Assembly (NCBI GenBank): GCA_013373085.1
Contig: JABXIM010000036.1
Span: 62,001-126,000 of the forward strand
Direction of reading: 5' to 3'
Source: Oceanospirillaceae bacterium
Lineage (GTDB): Bacteria; Pseudomonadota; Gammaproteobacteria; Pseudomonadales; Balneatricaceae
DNA: 64,000 nucleotides
Positions within the stretch are counted from its first letter, which is position 1, and the number at the start of each line of letters is the position of its first letter. Made by a program: the position numbers and the translations under genes. Shown here piece by piece: positions 8,789 through 17,902 of this stretch. A model generated the notes under the pieces. That model was given only the letters and a program-made list of their open reading frames with translations. It searched no databases and was not told where the DNA came from.

Positions 8789-9289
8789 ATGAACCCCTCG
8801 TCGCTGCCATTCGAGCCCGAACACAATCACGATCAGTGCATCAGCGAAGCACTGCAACAGGCGCGGCGGCTATGCCGCGAGCGCCGGCAACGCCTGACGC
8901 CGATTCGCGAACTGGTGCTGCGAATGATCTGGCAGAGCCATAGGCCCCTCGGCGCCTATGAGCTGTTGCCGGCACTGGCCGACGCCGGCTTCAACTCCGC
9001 TCCGCCGACCGTCTACCGCGCACTCGAGTTCCTGCAGAACCAGGGGCTGGTACACCGCATTGCATCGCTGAACGCCTTCATCGGCTGCCCCCACCCGGAA
9101 CAGTCGCACCAGGGCTGCTTCCTGATCTGCCGCGACTGCCATTGCACGCTGGAGCTCGAGTCGGAGCCGGTACAGGTGGCCATCCGCAACAGCGCTGAAG
9201 CGCTCGGCTTCACCATCGAACAGGAAACCGTCGAGGTCGTGGGCCGGTGTGCCAACTGCCAGGCCGGCACGCAACGAGATCCGCAATGA
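8789..9289 (+). CDS. zur: Zinc uptake regulator Zur (Fur family)
   Basis: 166 residues from the ATG at 8789, chosen because an upstream in-frame ATG would run into the operator and the protein then starts [17 protein letters not shown]. Fur-family winged helix: [20 protein letters not shown], then [20 protein letters not shown]. Metal-binding residues include the H-rich segment [19 protein letters not shown] and C-terminal CANC, fitting a structural zinc site plus a regulatory one. Context with znuABC selects Zur over Fur or PerR. The stop codon overlaps the znuC start (ATGA), so repressor and transporter are co-expressed and autoregulated. Confidence 0.94.
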   Translation: MNPSSLPFEPEHNHDQCISEALQQARRLCRERRQRLTPIRELVLRMIWQSHRPLGAYELLPALADAGFNSAPPTVYRALEFLQNQGLVHRIASLNAFIGCPHPEQSHQGCFLICRDCHCTLELESEPVQVAIRNSAEALGFTIEQETVEVVGRCANCQAGTQRDPQ

Positions 9290-10062
9290 ACACCCATCGT
9301 CACGAACCGCTGGCCAGGCTCACACACGTCGACGTGCGCTTCGGCCGCAATCATGTCATCCAGAACATCTCGCTGGAGCTGCACCGGGGCTGCATCACCA
9401 CCCTGATCGGCCCCAATGGCGCCGGAAAGACCACTCTCGTCCGGGTGGTACTCGGGCTGATACAGCCGAGTCGCGGCGACGTCTGGCGTGAACCCGGTCT
9501 GCGCATCGGTTACATGCCACAGAAACTGCATATCGACCAGACCTTCCCGCTGACCGTCGAACGCTTCCTCAGGACCGCGCGCAACGACGACCCGGCCGCA
9601 TTGGAACAGGCTCTGGCGGACGTCGGTGCATCGCGCCTGCTGTCGCAGTCGATCCACGGCCTGTCCGGTGGCGAGATGCAGCGTGTGCTGCTGGCCCGAG
9701 CACTGCTGCAGGAACCCAATCTGCTGGTGCTGGACGAACCGGTGCAGGGCGTCGACATCAACGGCCAGATAGAACTGTACAAGCTGATCGGCCGCATTCG
9801 CGACCAGCGTGGCTGCGGCGTATTGATGATCTCCCACGACCTCCACCTGGTGATGTCGTCCACCGACCACGTCATCTGCATGAACCGGCATGTCTGCTGC
9901 TCGGGCCACCCGGAGCAGGTCAGCAACGATCCGTCCTTCATCGAGATGTTCGGTATTCCCGGCGCCGAGAATCTGGCGCTGTACAGCCACCATCATAACC
10001 ATAAGCACAACGCCCACGGCGATGTCATCAAACATGCCAGAGACAATGTAAAGGCCAGGTAA
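9286..10062 (+). CDS. znuC: Zinc ABC transporter, ATP-binding protein
   Basis: 258 residues from the ATG overlapping the zur stop. Walker [10 protein letters not shown] (residues 42-50), signature [16 protein letters not shown] and Walker B NLLVLDEP are all present, followed by a conserved His in the switch ([10 protein letters not shown]). The C-terminus is His-rich ([14 protein letters not shown]), a feature seen in many ZnuC proteins. It powers zinc import with ZnuB, whose gene starts 4 bp downstream. Confidence 0.95.
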   Translation: MNTHRHEPLARLTHVDVRFGRNHVIQNISLELHRGCITTLIGPNGAGKTTLVRVVLGLIQPSRGDVWREPGLRIGYMPQKLHIDQTFPLTVERFLRTARNDDPAALEQALADVGASRLLSQSIHGLSGGEMQRVLLARALLQEPNLLVLDEPVQGVDINGQIELYKLIGRIRDQRGCGVLMISHDLHLVMSSTDHVICMNRHVCCSGHPEQVSNDPSFIEMFGIPGAENLALYSHHHNHKHNAHGDVIKHARDNVKAR

Positions 10063-10066
10063 CCCG

Positions 10067-10870
10067 ATGGACGACTTTCTGCTCTATGCCCTGATCGGCG
10101 GCCTGGGTGTTGCCGCCATTGCCGGCCCGCTGGGTTCCTTCGTGGTCTGGCGGCGCATGGCCTATTTCGGCGATACCCTGGCGCACTCGGCGCTGTTGGG
10201 TGTGGCGCTTGGCTTTCTGCTGCAGATCAACCTGAATCTGGCGGTGGTGGCCAGCTGCGTACTGCTGGCGCTCCTGCTCGTAACATTGCAGCGCCAACGT
10301 TTTGTCGCCACCGATACTCTGCTCGGCATCATGGCCCACAGCACCCTGTCGCTGGGCCTGGTGGCCATCGCCCTGCTGGACAACGTTCGTGTCGACCTGC
10401 TGAGTTACCTGTTCGGCGACCTGCTGGCGATCTCGTCTCGCGACCTTTACTGGATCTTCGCCGGTGGAGCGCTGGTGCTGCTGCTGCTCTGGCGCCTCTG
10501 GGACGGTCTGCTGGCGATCACCATCAATGAGGAGCTGGCCCAGGTAGAGGGCGTGCCGGTGGCACGGCTGCGGTTGACGCTGATGCTGCTGATCGCGGTG
10601 GTAATCGCCGCGGCGATGAAGATTGTCGGCATCCTGCTGATCACCTCGCTGCTGATCATACCGGCCGCCGCGGCGCGCAAACTGTCGCGCACACCCGAGC
10701 AGATGGCGCTGCTGGCGGCCCTGCTCGGTTGCCTGGCAGTCGCCGGCGGACTGGCCGCGTCCTGGTACTGGGATACTCCGGCAGGCCCCTCGGTGGTGGT
10801 GACGGCGCTGGCCGAGTTCCTGCTGCTCTACAGCCTGCCGCTACGCCGGCTCGGCCCGAACGCCGGATGA
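10067..10870 (+). CDS. znuB: Zinc ABC transporter, permease
   Basis: 267 residues, with seven to eight hydrophobic helices and the ABC-3 (ZnuB/TroC) signature region (YFGDTLAHSALLGVALGF; VRVDLLSYLFGDLLAIS). It forms the membrane channel of the zinc importer. The stop overlaps the ATG of the following MATE gene by 4 bp, tying that exporter to the Zur regulon. Confidence 0.94.
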   Translation: MDDFLLYALIGGLGVAAIAGPLGSFVVWRRMAYFGDTLAHSALLGVALGFLLQINLNLAVVASCVLLALLLVTLQRQRFVATDTLLGIMAHSTLSLGLVAIALLDNVRVDLLSYLFGDLLAISSRDLYWIFAGGALVLLLLWRLWDGLLAITINEELAQVEGVPVARLRLTLMLLIAVVIAAAMKIVGILLITSLLIIPAAAARKLSRTPEQMALLAALLGCLAVAGGLAASWYWDTPAGPSVVVTALAEFLLLYSLPLRRLGPNAG

Positions 10871-12207
10871 GCCGCTACCGGCTGCGCTGGCCACCACGGG
10901 AAGATCACCATCGCGTCTGGCAGCTCGCCTGGCCGATGATCCTCAGCAACGTCACGGTGCCGCTGCTGGGCCTGGTCGATACCGCCGTGATCGGCCACCT
11001 GCCCGAAAGCCACTACCTCGGCGGTGTTGCGGTTGGCAGCATGATCTTCACCAGCCTCTACTGGGCCTTCGGCTTCCTGCGCATGGGCACCACCGGCATG
11101 ACGGCGCAGGCCTGGGGCCGTCAGAACGGCGACCAGGTGCGCCTGTTGCTGGCGCGCTCGCTGGTGCTGGGCCTCGCCATCGGCCTGCTGCTGTTGCTGC
11201 TGCACCGCCCGCTGATCGCCATCGCGCTGCAGCTGGTCGACGCCACGCCGGCGGTCACTGCCGAAGCCGAGCGCTACGCCTGGATCCGGATCCTCGGCGC
11301 GCCTGCAGTGCTGTGCAACTACGCATTGCTGGGCTGGTTCGTCGGCAACCAGAATACGCGCATTCCGCTGTTGCTGCTGCTGGTCACCAATATCACCAAC
11401 ATGGTGCTCGACTTCATCGCCGTCTACGGCCTGGGGATGCACGCCGCGGGCGTCGCGCTGGCAACGGTCTGTTCCGAGTACCTTTCCCTGGGACTGGGCC
11501 TGTACCTGAGCCGCCGTATCCTGCAGCGCACCTCGGGCGTGCTGGACCGTGCCAGCCTGACACGGCTCGGCGACTATATCGAGCTGCTGGTGGTGAACCG
11601 CTATCTTTTCGTGCGCACCCTGTCGCTGCTGTTCGCCTTCGCCTTCTTCACCGCCCAGGGCGCCCGTCTCGGCACCCTGTATCTGTCGGCCAACGCGGTA
11701 CTTCTGAATTTCCTGATGCTGATTTCCCACGGTCTCGACGGCTTCGCACACGCCACCGAGGCGCTGGCCGGACGCGCCATCGGCGAGCGCAAACTGCAGC
11801 GATTCTTCGATCTGGTGGTGACGGCGCTGGTCTGGTCACTGGTGACGGCGCTGGGCTTTTCGCTGGTTTTCTGGCTCGGCGGCGAGCAGATCATCGGCCT
11901 GCTGACCGATCTCGACGAGGTGCGGGCAATGGCGGCGCGTTACCTGCCGTGGATCGTGCTGCTGCCGCTGGTCGGCGTCTGGAGTTACCTGCTTGACGGT
12001 ATCTTCATCGGCACCACCCAGGTCCGGGCGATGCAGAACACCATGCTGCTGTCGGTATTCGGTGTCTACCTGCCATGCTGGTGGCTATTGCGGGATTTCG
12101 GCAATCAGGGACTCTGGATGGCGTTCATCAGCCTGTTCGTTGCCCGCGCCGTCACCGGCGGCTGGGTCTATCGGCGTCTCTGCGTGCAGCGAGCCTGGAT
12201 AACATGA
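10867..12207 (+). CDS. MATE family efflux transporter (DinF-like)
   Basis: 446 residues starting MSRYRLRWPPREDHHRVWQL, with about twelve helices and the MATE motifs PMILSNVTVPLLGLVDTAVI and GWFVGNQNTRIPLLLLLVTN. Sequence style is that of the DinF subfamily (cation-coupled multidrug or oxidative-stress exporters). Translational coupling to znuB (ATGA) implies co-expression with zinc uptake; whether this has meaning or is only operon accretion is unknown. Confidence 0.9.
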   Translation: MSRYRLRWPPREDHHRVWQLAWPMILSNVTVPLLGLVDTAVIGHLPESHYLGGVAVGSMIFTSLYWAFGFLRMGTTGMTAQAWGRQNGDQVRLLLARSLVLGLAIGLLLLLLHRPLIAIALQLVDATPAVTAEAERYAWIRILGAPAVLCNYALLGWFVGNQNTRIPLLLLLVTNITNMVLDFIAVYGLGMHAAGVALATVCSEYLSLGLGLYLSRRILQRTSGVLDRASLTRLGDYIELLVVNRYLFVRTLSLLFAFAFFTAQGARLGTLYLSANAVLLNFLMLISHGLDGFAHATEALAGRAIGERKLQRFFDLVVTALVWSLVTALGFSLVFWLGGEQIIGLLTDLDEVRAMAARYLPWIVLLPLVGVWSYLLDGIFIGTTQVRAMQNTMLLSVFGVYLPCWWLLRDFGNQGLWMAFISLFVARAVTGGWVYRRLCVQRAWIT

Positions 12208-12218
12208 TCCGAACAATG

Positions 12219-12383
12219 TTTGTAGGATGGGAGCAGCGATGCCCCCAGCCGCAGTGTCGGTGCTTGCTCCATTATTTGGGCATCGCGAATCCCGTCACAT
12301 CGATACGCGTCCAAAATCCATTGGCTTCCGGGTAGCCCGTCAAAGATGTTGGGTTCCGACCTCCGGTCTCCACCCACCCCACA
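12219..12383. repeat. Intergenic repeat of the GTAGGATGGG family, copy 2
   Basis: Starts TTTGTAGGATGGG just after the MATE stop codon and ends near CACCCACCCCAC (12371-12382), before the tag stop. It shares the start and the following 'AGCGATGC' with copy 1 at 7503 but the inside has diverged. It separates two convergent genes and may have been chosen as a transcription-neutral landing site. Confidence 0.5.
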
Positions 12384-12400
12384 GGGGATATGCAGCCGGG

Positions 12401-12985
12401 TTACAGCGAGAAGCGTTCGCCTTCGGCGAGGCATTCGGCATGGCAAGGGCAGTCGACGAGATGATCGTTGACCAGTCCGACCGCCTGCATGTAGGCGTAG
12501 CAAATTGTTGGCCCGACGAAACGCATGCCGAGGCGCTTGAGCTCCCGGGAAAGCGCCTGCGACTGCTCGGTTTCGGCGGGCAGCTCGGCCATCGAGCGGC
12601 GCTGGTTCTGGAGCGGGCGACCGTCGACGAACCGCCACAGGAAATGGGCGAAACTGCCATGGCGGGCCTGCAGTTCGAGAAAGACGCGGGCGTTGCCAAC
12701 CGCGCTCTCGAGCTTGCCGCGATGGCGGATCACCCCCGGGTCCGCCAGCATCGTTTCGATGCTGGCGGAATCGATATCGACCACCCTGTGCGGATCGAAA
12801 CCGAGAAAGTGGCGGCGATAGCCATCGCGCTTTTCCAGCACCGTACGCCAGCTGAGGCCCGCCTGGGCCCCCTCAAGCAGCAGGAATTCGAACAGCACCC
12901 GGTCGTCGCGCTGTGGCCGGCCCCACTCCTGGTCGTGGTACGCCAGCTCGAGCGGCGAACTGGCGGCCCAGGCGCAGACCGCCAT
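12401..12985 (-). CDS. tag: DNA-3-methyladenine glycosylase I
   Basis: 194 residues, matching Tag in length. The zinc-snap residues are visible: Cys4 (VCAW), His17 (LAYHDQEWG) and the C-terminal DHLVDCPCH. The helix-hairpin-helix repair core (EGAQAGLSWRTVLEKRDGY) and the substrate pocket segment RFVGPTICYAYMQAVG are present. It removes 3-methyladenine from alkylated DNA. It starts one base inside the stop codon of the YheV-like gene (TGATG), so the two are coupled. Confidence 0.95.
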   Translation of the reverse strand: MAVCAWAASSPLELAYHDQEWGRPQRDDRVLFEFLLLEGAQAGLSWRTVLEKRDGYRRHFLGFDPHRVVDIDSASIETMLADPGVIRHRGKLESAVGNARVFLELQARHGSFAHFLWRFVDGRPLQNQRRSMAELPAETEQSQALSRELKRLGMRFVGPTICYAYMQAVGLVNDHLVDCPCHAECLAEGERFSL

Positions 12986-13239
12986 CAGTCGTCCTTCTTG
13001 ACCGGGTTGGCCACGAAACGCAACGGACGTTCGCCGGGCTCGAGTACCGGCTTGGCGCGATTGACGCGCGTTTCCAGTTCCTCGGCCTCGGGCTGGCCGT
13101 CAAGGCGCTGGGAGTCCTCGAAGTCGCACTTGACGCACTCGCGGTACTCACGTTCCTCGTCGCGGTACATCCGAATGCAGTCCATCTGCCCACAGCGGGG
13201 GCAGACGGCACCGGCGACAAAACGCTTAACAACAGTCAT
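12985..13239 (-). CDS. YheV-family putative zinc ribbon protein
   Basis: 84 residues with two CxxC pairs (CPRCGQMDC and CVKCDF) that would bind one zinc, and a charged C-terminal tail (RPLRFVANPVKK). This is the pattern of the YheV family, often found beside prlC, as here. Function is not known. It lies between prlC and tag on the same strand. Confidence 0.8.
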   Translation of the reverse strand: MTVVKRFVAGAVCPRCGQMDCIRMYRDEEREYRECVKCDFEDSQRLDGQPEAEELETRVNRAKPVLEPGERPLRFVANPVKKDD

Positions 13240-13298
13240 GTGGTCTCGTCTCGTTAGCAGGTATGAGAATATCGTTGCCTATTCCATTTTGTAGAGGG

Positions 13299-15323
13299 CT
13301 AGGCGATTCCGCAATGGCGCAGCAACGCATCGACCTTCGGCTCGCGACCACGGAAGGCGACGAACAGCTCCATCGGCTCACGCGAGCCCCCCTGCTCAAG
13401 GATGCTGCTGCGGAAGTCGGCGCCGGTCTGCGCATTGAAGATACCTTCTTCCTCGAAACGGGAAAAAGCGTCGGCGGACAGCACCTCGGCCCATTTGTAG
13501 CTGTAGTAACCCGCCGCGTAGCCGCCAGCGAAGATATGCGTGAAGCCGTGCTGGAAGCGGTTGAACGGCGGCAGCGGCACCACCGACACCTGCGCGCGCA
13601 CGCCGTCGATCACCTGCTGCACGTCGGTTTCACCCGGGATGTAGTCGCGGTGCAGCACGAAATCGAACAGCGCGAACTCCAACTGACGCACCATGAACAT
13701 GCCGGACTGGAAGTTCTTCGCCGCCAGCATCTTCTCCAGCAGCGCCTCGGGCAGTACCTCACCGGTCTGGTAATGACCGGAGATCAGCGCCAGCGCCTCC
13801 GGCTCCCAGCACCAGTTCTCGAGAAACTGGCTCGGTAGCTCGACTGCATCCCAGGCGACGCCGTTGATACCGCTGACATCGGCGTAGTCGATCTGCGTCA
13901 GCATGTGGTGCAGGCCATGGCCGAACTCGTGGAACAGGGTAGTGACCTCGTTATGGGTCAGCAACGCAGGATCCGAGCCCACCGCCGGGGTGAAGTTGCA
14001 CACCAGGTACGCCACCGGAAGCTGCAGCGTTCCGTCCGGCAGCTGTCGGCGGATACGGCAGGTGTCCATCCAGGCGCCGCCGCGCTTGTTGGCTCGGGCG
14101 TAGGGGTCGAGGTAGAAACGCGCCAACCGTTCACCGTTGCGACACACCTCGAAAAGCCGTGCGTCCTGATGCCAGCTGTCAAACGATTCGACCTCGCGGA
14201 TGTCGATGTCGAACAGCCGGCCGGCAACCTGGAACAGACCGTTCAGTACTTTCGGCAGCGGGAAGTAGGGCCGCAGTTCCTCCTGCGACACCTCGTAGCG
14301 CGCCTGCTTGAGCTTCTCGCTGAAGTAGGCCACATCCCAGGCCTGCAGCTCATGCATGCCGTGCTCGCGGCGGGCGTACTCGCACAGTTCACCGAACTCG
14401 CGCTGCGCCTCCGGCCGGCTCTTCGCCGCCAGGTCCTCGAGGAAGCCCACCACCTGCTGCGGCGACTCGGCCATCTTGGTCGCCAGCGAATACTCGGCGT
14501 AGCTGGCAAAGCCCAGCAGGCCGGCAAGCTCGTGACGCAGCGTCAGGATCTCGTCGATGATCGCGCTGTTGTCCCATTTCGGATCGGCGCCGAGTTCCGA
14601 TGCGCGCGTCATGTAGGCACGGTAGACCTCCTGACGCAGCGTCCGGTCGTCGGCATGGGTGATCACCGCGAAATACGACGGGAAGTCCAGCGTGATCAGC
14701 CAGCCGTCCTGCTCGCGCGCCTCGGCGGCCTGTTTCGCCGCGGCCTTCGCCATCGGCGGCAGGCCGGCCAGGCGCGCCTCGTCGGCAATCAGCAGGCTCC
14801 AGGCATTGGTGGCATCGAGCACGTTCTCGGAGAACTGAGTGGTCAGCTTCGACAGCCGCTGCTGCAGCTCGGCGTAGCGTTTCTGGCCCGCGTCATCGAG
14901 CGCGATACCGGACAGACGGAAATCGCGCAGCGTGTTTTCGACCACCTTGCGCTGGGCAGCGTTCAGCTCGGCCCCGCGTTGCGACAGTCGGCTGAAGGCC
15001 TCGAAGAGATGCTGGTTCTGCCCCAGCTCGGTCCAGTACTGCGACAGCTTCGGCAGACAGGCGTTGTAGGCCTCGCGCAGGGCATCCTGATTGACCACCG
15101 AGTTCAGATGCGACACCGGCGACCAGGCATTGGCAAGTTCGTCGTTGAGCTGCTCCAGCGGCGCCACCAGGCTGTTCCAGTCCGGCGTGCCGGTGCCTGT
15201 GCAGAGCGTCTCGATGCGTTCACGATTGCGGGCCAGAAGTTCGTCGATGGCCGGCTCAATCGCCTCGGGCCGGATGGTGCTGAAAGCGGGCAGCTCGGTC
15301 GGCTGCAGCAGCGGGTTGCTCAT
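13299..15323 (-). CDS. prlC: Oligopeptidase A (M3 family zinc metallopeptidase)
   Basis: 674 residues, standard for OpdA/PrlC. The catalytic zinc motif HEFGHGLHH begins at H465, with the distal glutamate in the following helix (AWDAVELPSQFLENW). M3 proteins cut short cytoplasmic peptides, including degraded signal peptides. It is divergent from the gamma-carbonic anhydrase across 79 bp. The next gene on the same strand is the YheV-like protein. Confidence 0.95.
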   Translation of the reverse strand: MSNPLLQPTELPAFSTIRPEAIEPAIDELLARNRERIETLCTGTGTPDWNSLVAPLEQLNDELANAWSPVSHLNSVVNQDALREAYNACLPKLSQYWTELGQNQHLFEAFSRLSQRGAELNAAQRKVVENTLRDFRLSGIALDDAGQKRYAELQQRLSKLTTQFSENVLDATNAWSLLIADEARLAGLPPMAKAAAKQAAEAREQDGWLITLDFPSYFAVITHADDRTLRQEVYRAYMTRASELGADPKWDNSAIIDEILTLRHELAGLLGFASYAEYSLATKMAESPQQVVGFLEDLAAKSRPEAQREFGELCEYARREHGMHELQAWDVAYFSEKLKQARYEVSQEELRPYFPLPKVLNGLFQVAGRLFDIDIREVESFDSWHQDARLFEVCRNGERLARFYLDPYARANKRGGAWMDTCRIRRQLPDGTLQLPVAYLVCNFTPAVGSDPALLTHNEVTTLFHEFGHGLHHMLTQIDYADVSGINGVAWDAVELPSQFLENWCWEPEALALISGHYQTGEVLPEALLEKMLAAKNFQSGMFMVRQLEFALFDFVLHRDYIPGETDVQQVIDGVRAQVSVVPLPPFNRFQHGFTHIFAGGYAAGYYSYKWAEVLSADAFSRFEEEGIFNAQTGADFRSSILEQGGSREPMELFVAFRGREPKVDALLRHCGIA

Positions 15324-15402
15324 GGACAGGGGGCTCCTCGGCCGGGAAGGTATTAAAGATATACAATGGGGCGCTGAGACAGGATTTCAACAGGACGCTC
15401 CC

Positions 15403-15951
15403 ATGAAGATACGACCCTTCCAGGGCAACATCCCGAAACTCGGTGCCCGGGTATTCGTCGATCCCAGTGCCGTAGTGCTGGGCGACGTCGAGATCGGCGA
15501 CGACTCGTCCGTCTGGCCGCTGGTGGTGATCCGCGGCGACATGCACCGCATCCGCATCGGCACTGCCAGCAGCATTCAGGATGGCTCCGTGCTGCACATC
15601 ACCCACGCCGGCCCCTTCAACCCCGACGGCTTTCCGCTCACCATCGGCAACGAGGTGACGGTCGGCCATCAGGCGATGCTGCACGGCTGCACCATCGGCG
15701 ACCGGGTGCTGATCGGCATGGGCAGCATGGTGATGGACGGCGCCGTGATCGAGCCGGACGTGGTGCTTGGGGCCGGCAGCCTGGTGCCGCCCGGAAAAAC
15801 GCTGGAAAGCGGTTATCTCTACGTCGGGCGTCCCGCCCGGCAGGTGCGGCCGTTGTCCGAAAAGGAGATGTCCTACTTCAGCTATACCGCCGCCAACTAC
15901 GTCAAGCTCAAGGACCAGCACCTGCTGGAGCCATACAGCCAGGAGGGCTGA
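15403..15951 (+). CDS. Gamma-carbonic anhydrase family protein
   Basis: 182 residues from the ATG at 15403, preceded by CAGGA; an upstream extension would read through the divergent promoter. Left-handed beta-helix hexapeptide repeats (DVEIGDDSSVWPLVVIRGD; NEVTVGHQAMLHGCTIGD) carry the conserved Arg/Asp (RGDMHRIRIG) and three candidate zinc His residues (HITH, VGHQAMLHGC). This is the YrdA/PaaY-like branch, whose members often have weak or cryptic carbonic anhydrase activity. Convergent with the diguanylate cyclase gene. Confidence 0.88.
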   Translation: MKIRPFQGNIPKLGARVFVDPSAVVLGDVEIGDDSSVWPLVVIRGDMHRIRIGTASSIQDGSVLHITHAGPFNPDGFPLTIGNEVTVGHQAMLHGCTIGDRVLIGMGSMVMDGAVIEPDVVLGAGSLVPPGKTLESGYLYVGRPARQVRPLSEKEMSYFSYTAANYVKLKDQHLLEPYSQEG

Positions 15952-15963
15952 AAAATTCAGCCC
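15945..15963. terminator. Hairpin shared by two convergent stop codons
   Basis: GGGCTGAA-AAA-TTCAGCCC is a perfect 8-bp stem that contains the TGA of the carbonic anhydrase gene on the plus strand and the TGA of the diguanylate cyclase gene on the minus strand. There is no U-run, so any effect on termination would be modest; it may mark mRNA 3' ends in both directions. Confidence 0.4.
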
Positions 15964-17723
15964 GCCGGGATTTCGAAATCACGCAACGGCGCGCCCGACG
16001 GCTCGCCCTTGCGTTTCGACTCGCAGCTGCGATAGCCGACGACGCGGTTGCGCCCGCCATCCTTGGCCGTGTAGAGCGCGAAGTCGGCAGCCACGAACAG
16101 TTCCTGCGGATTACCGAAGTTGGCGTCGTCGAGGGTGGCATGGCCGACGCTGACACTGAGGCCAAAGGTCTCGGCCGTGGACTGTTCGACTTCCCGGCGA
16201 ATCCGTTCGGCCACCACCTCGACCTGTGCCTCCGTGGTATTTGGCAGAATTACCACGAATTCCTCGCCACCATAGCGACAGGGTACGTTGGGCTTGCGCA
16301 CGCAGGTCGCCAAGACCCGCGCCACCGCCTTCAGCGCCTGATCCCCCTTGGCATGACCGTAGGTGTCATTGAAGCGCTTGAAGTGATCGATATCGAGCAC
16401 CACCAGCGAAAGCGGACGTCCGCGCCGGCGCGAACGATAGAACTCGGTGGCGATCTGGTCATTGAAATAGCGCCGGTTGTGCAACTGCGTCAGGGCATCG
16501 GCAAAGCTGCGCTCGCGCAGTTCGCTGATGCGCGCCCCCACCGCCAGGCTCAACAGCACCATCTCGAGCAGCGAACCGAGCTGAAAGGCGTTCTGGGTAT
16601 AGACGTTGTGCGGCAGCAGGCCGAAGGTTTTCAGCATGTAAGCGAGTACCCCGGCCAGCAGCGCACTGAATGCCACCATGTAATAGCGGGCCGGCCGCGA
16701 GCCGCGCACCAGTGCCAGGGCCCCCATCAACAGCATATGCAGACAGATGACCGCCGTCGCAAACGCCATCGGCACGATCAGGGTCCGGTACTCGAGGAAA
16801 GGCGTCAGCGCGAACGCCAGGATCATGCACAGTTCCATCGCCCAGGCTATGCGGTCGGCGACCGGCGCCAGCGAAGCGGATGAGAGTATGGTGCGGGTAA
16901 AACGGACGCAGCCGAGCAGCGACAGCGCCAGCAGCAGCAACAGGCTCTGGTTGGCCAGCCAGGCATTTCCGGGCCACAGATACTGGAAACTGAGCCCGTT
17001 GTGCACCGAAAAGTAGAGGCCGTAGCTGAGCACGTAGAGAAGGTAATGCGCGAAGGCGCGCTCGCGCACCGTCATGAACATGATCAGGTTGTACACCAGC
17101 AGCACGATAAAGCCGCCGTAGTATATCCCCATCGCCAGGTATTCGTGGGTGATCAGACCGATCAGATCATTTTGGCTGTGGGCGAAGAGCCCGATATTCA
17201 TCGGCCCGTCGCTCTGAAAACGCATATAAAAAATGCGTTCGCTGTCCGCTGGCAACTCGACGGGAAAGAGGAAGGTGCGGTTATCGATCGGACGCGAGTC
17301 GAACGGCAAACGGTCGCCGGTGGCCTGCCGCTGCCAATGCCCGGCATCATCGCGGCCCCAGAAATCGACGTGATCGATCAGCGGATAGTCCTGGCGGATC
17401 ACGGCGTGCAACGGTTTGCCGGATGGGTTCGACAGCCGGAAACGCACCCACCAGACCGAGTCGGTGAAGCCGAAGTTGGTCGCCTGCTGGCCGATCGATC
17501 TAAAAGCGCCCGCGTGCTCCGGCGCCGAAACATCCTCGAACGCCAGCTGTCCGCCGGCATCTTCGAGCAACTCCAGCCAGGGATCGAGCTTGACACGCTC
17601 CAGCCCCCGCAGATCCAGCGCCGGCTGGTCGCCGTCCGGCCAGGGCTCCGCCTGCGCCTGGCCCGAGAGCAACGCTGCAGCAGCCACGACGGCAAACACC
17701 AGCAGCAACAGGCGACGCCTCAT
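15957..17723 (-). CDS. 7TM-DISM sensor diguanylate cyclase
   Basis: 588 residues from the ATG at 17723, chosen because it opens a signal peptide (MRRRLLLLVFAVVAAAALLS ending AQA); a longer reading adds 51 residues with no membrane character. A periplasmic 7TMR-DISM extracellular-2 domain (to about residue 180, with WWVRFRLSNPSG) precedes seven helices (about 190-390) and a GGDEF domain (DALTQLHNRRYFNDQI, DIDHFKRFNDTYGHAKGDQA, RYGGEEF). The active site is intact, so it should make c-di-GMP. The inhibitory I-site normally reads RxxD four residues before RYGGEEF, but here it is RKPN, so product inhibition is probably weak or absent. Ligand of the periplasmic domain is unknown. Confidence 0.9.
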   Translation of the reverse strand: MRRRLLLLVFAVVAAAALLSGQAQAEPWPDGDQPALDLRGLERVKLDPWLELLEDAGGQLAFEDVSAPEHAGAFRSIGQQATNFGFTDSVWWVRFRLSNPSGKPLHAVIRQDYPLIDHVDFWGRDDAGHWQRQATGDRLPFDSRPIDNRTFLFPVELPADSERIFYMRFQSDGPMNIGLFAHSQNDLIGLITHEYLAMGIYYGGFIVLLVYNLIMFMTVRERAFAHYLLYVLSYGLYFSVHNGLSFQYLWPGNAWLANQSLLLLLALSLLGCVRFTRTILSSASLAPVADRIAWAMELCMILAFALTPFLEYRTLIVPMAFATAVICLHMLLMGALALVRGSRPARYYMVAFSALLAGVLAYMLKTFGLLPHNVYTQNAFQLGSLLEMVLLSLAVGARISELRERSFADALTQLHNRRYFNDQIATEFYRSRRRGRPLSLVVLDIDHFKRFNDTYGHAKGDQALKAVARVLATCVRKPNVPCRYGGEEFVVILPNTTEAQVEVVAERIRREVEQSTAETFGLSVSVGHATLDDANFGNPQELFVAADFALYTAKDGGRNRVVGYRSCESKRKGEPSGAPLRDFEIPAG

Positions 17724-17902
17724 CGGGCGAAGCGGATGGCACGACAACTCAATGGGATAGTTCGGCACGGGTTCCTTCGCCGCGAAGACGGCTCTCCTTG
17801 CAGTGGCAGCGCATCGGTCCTGTCGCGGTGCCATCCAAACAGGCTCCTGGCTCCATCCCTGATCACCTAAAACCAACGTTCAATCTAGCTTGAAGCCATC
17901 GA

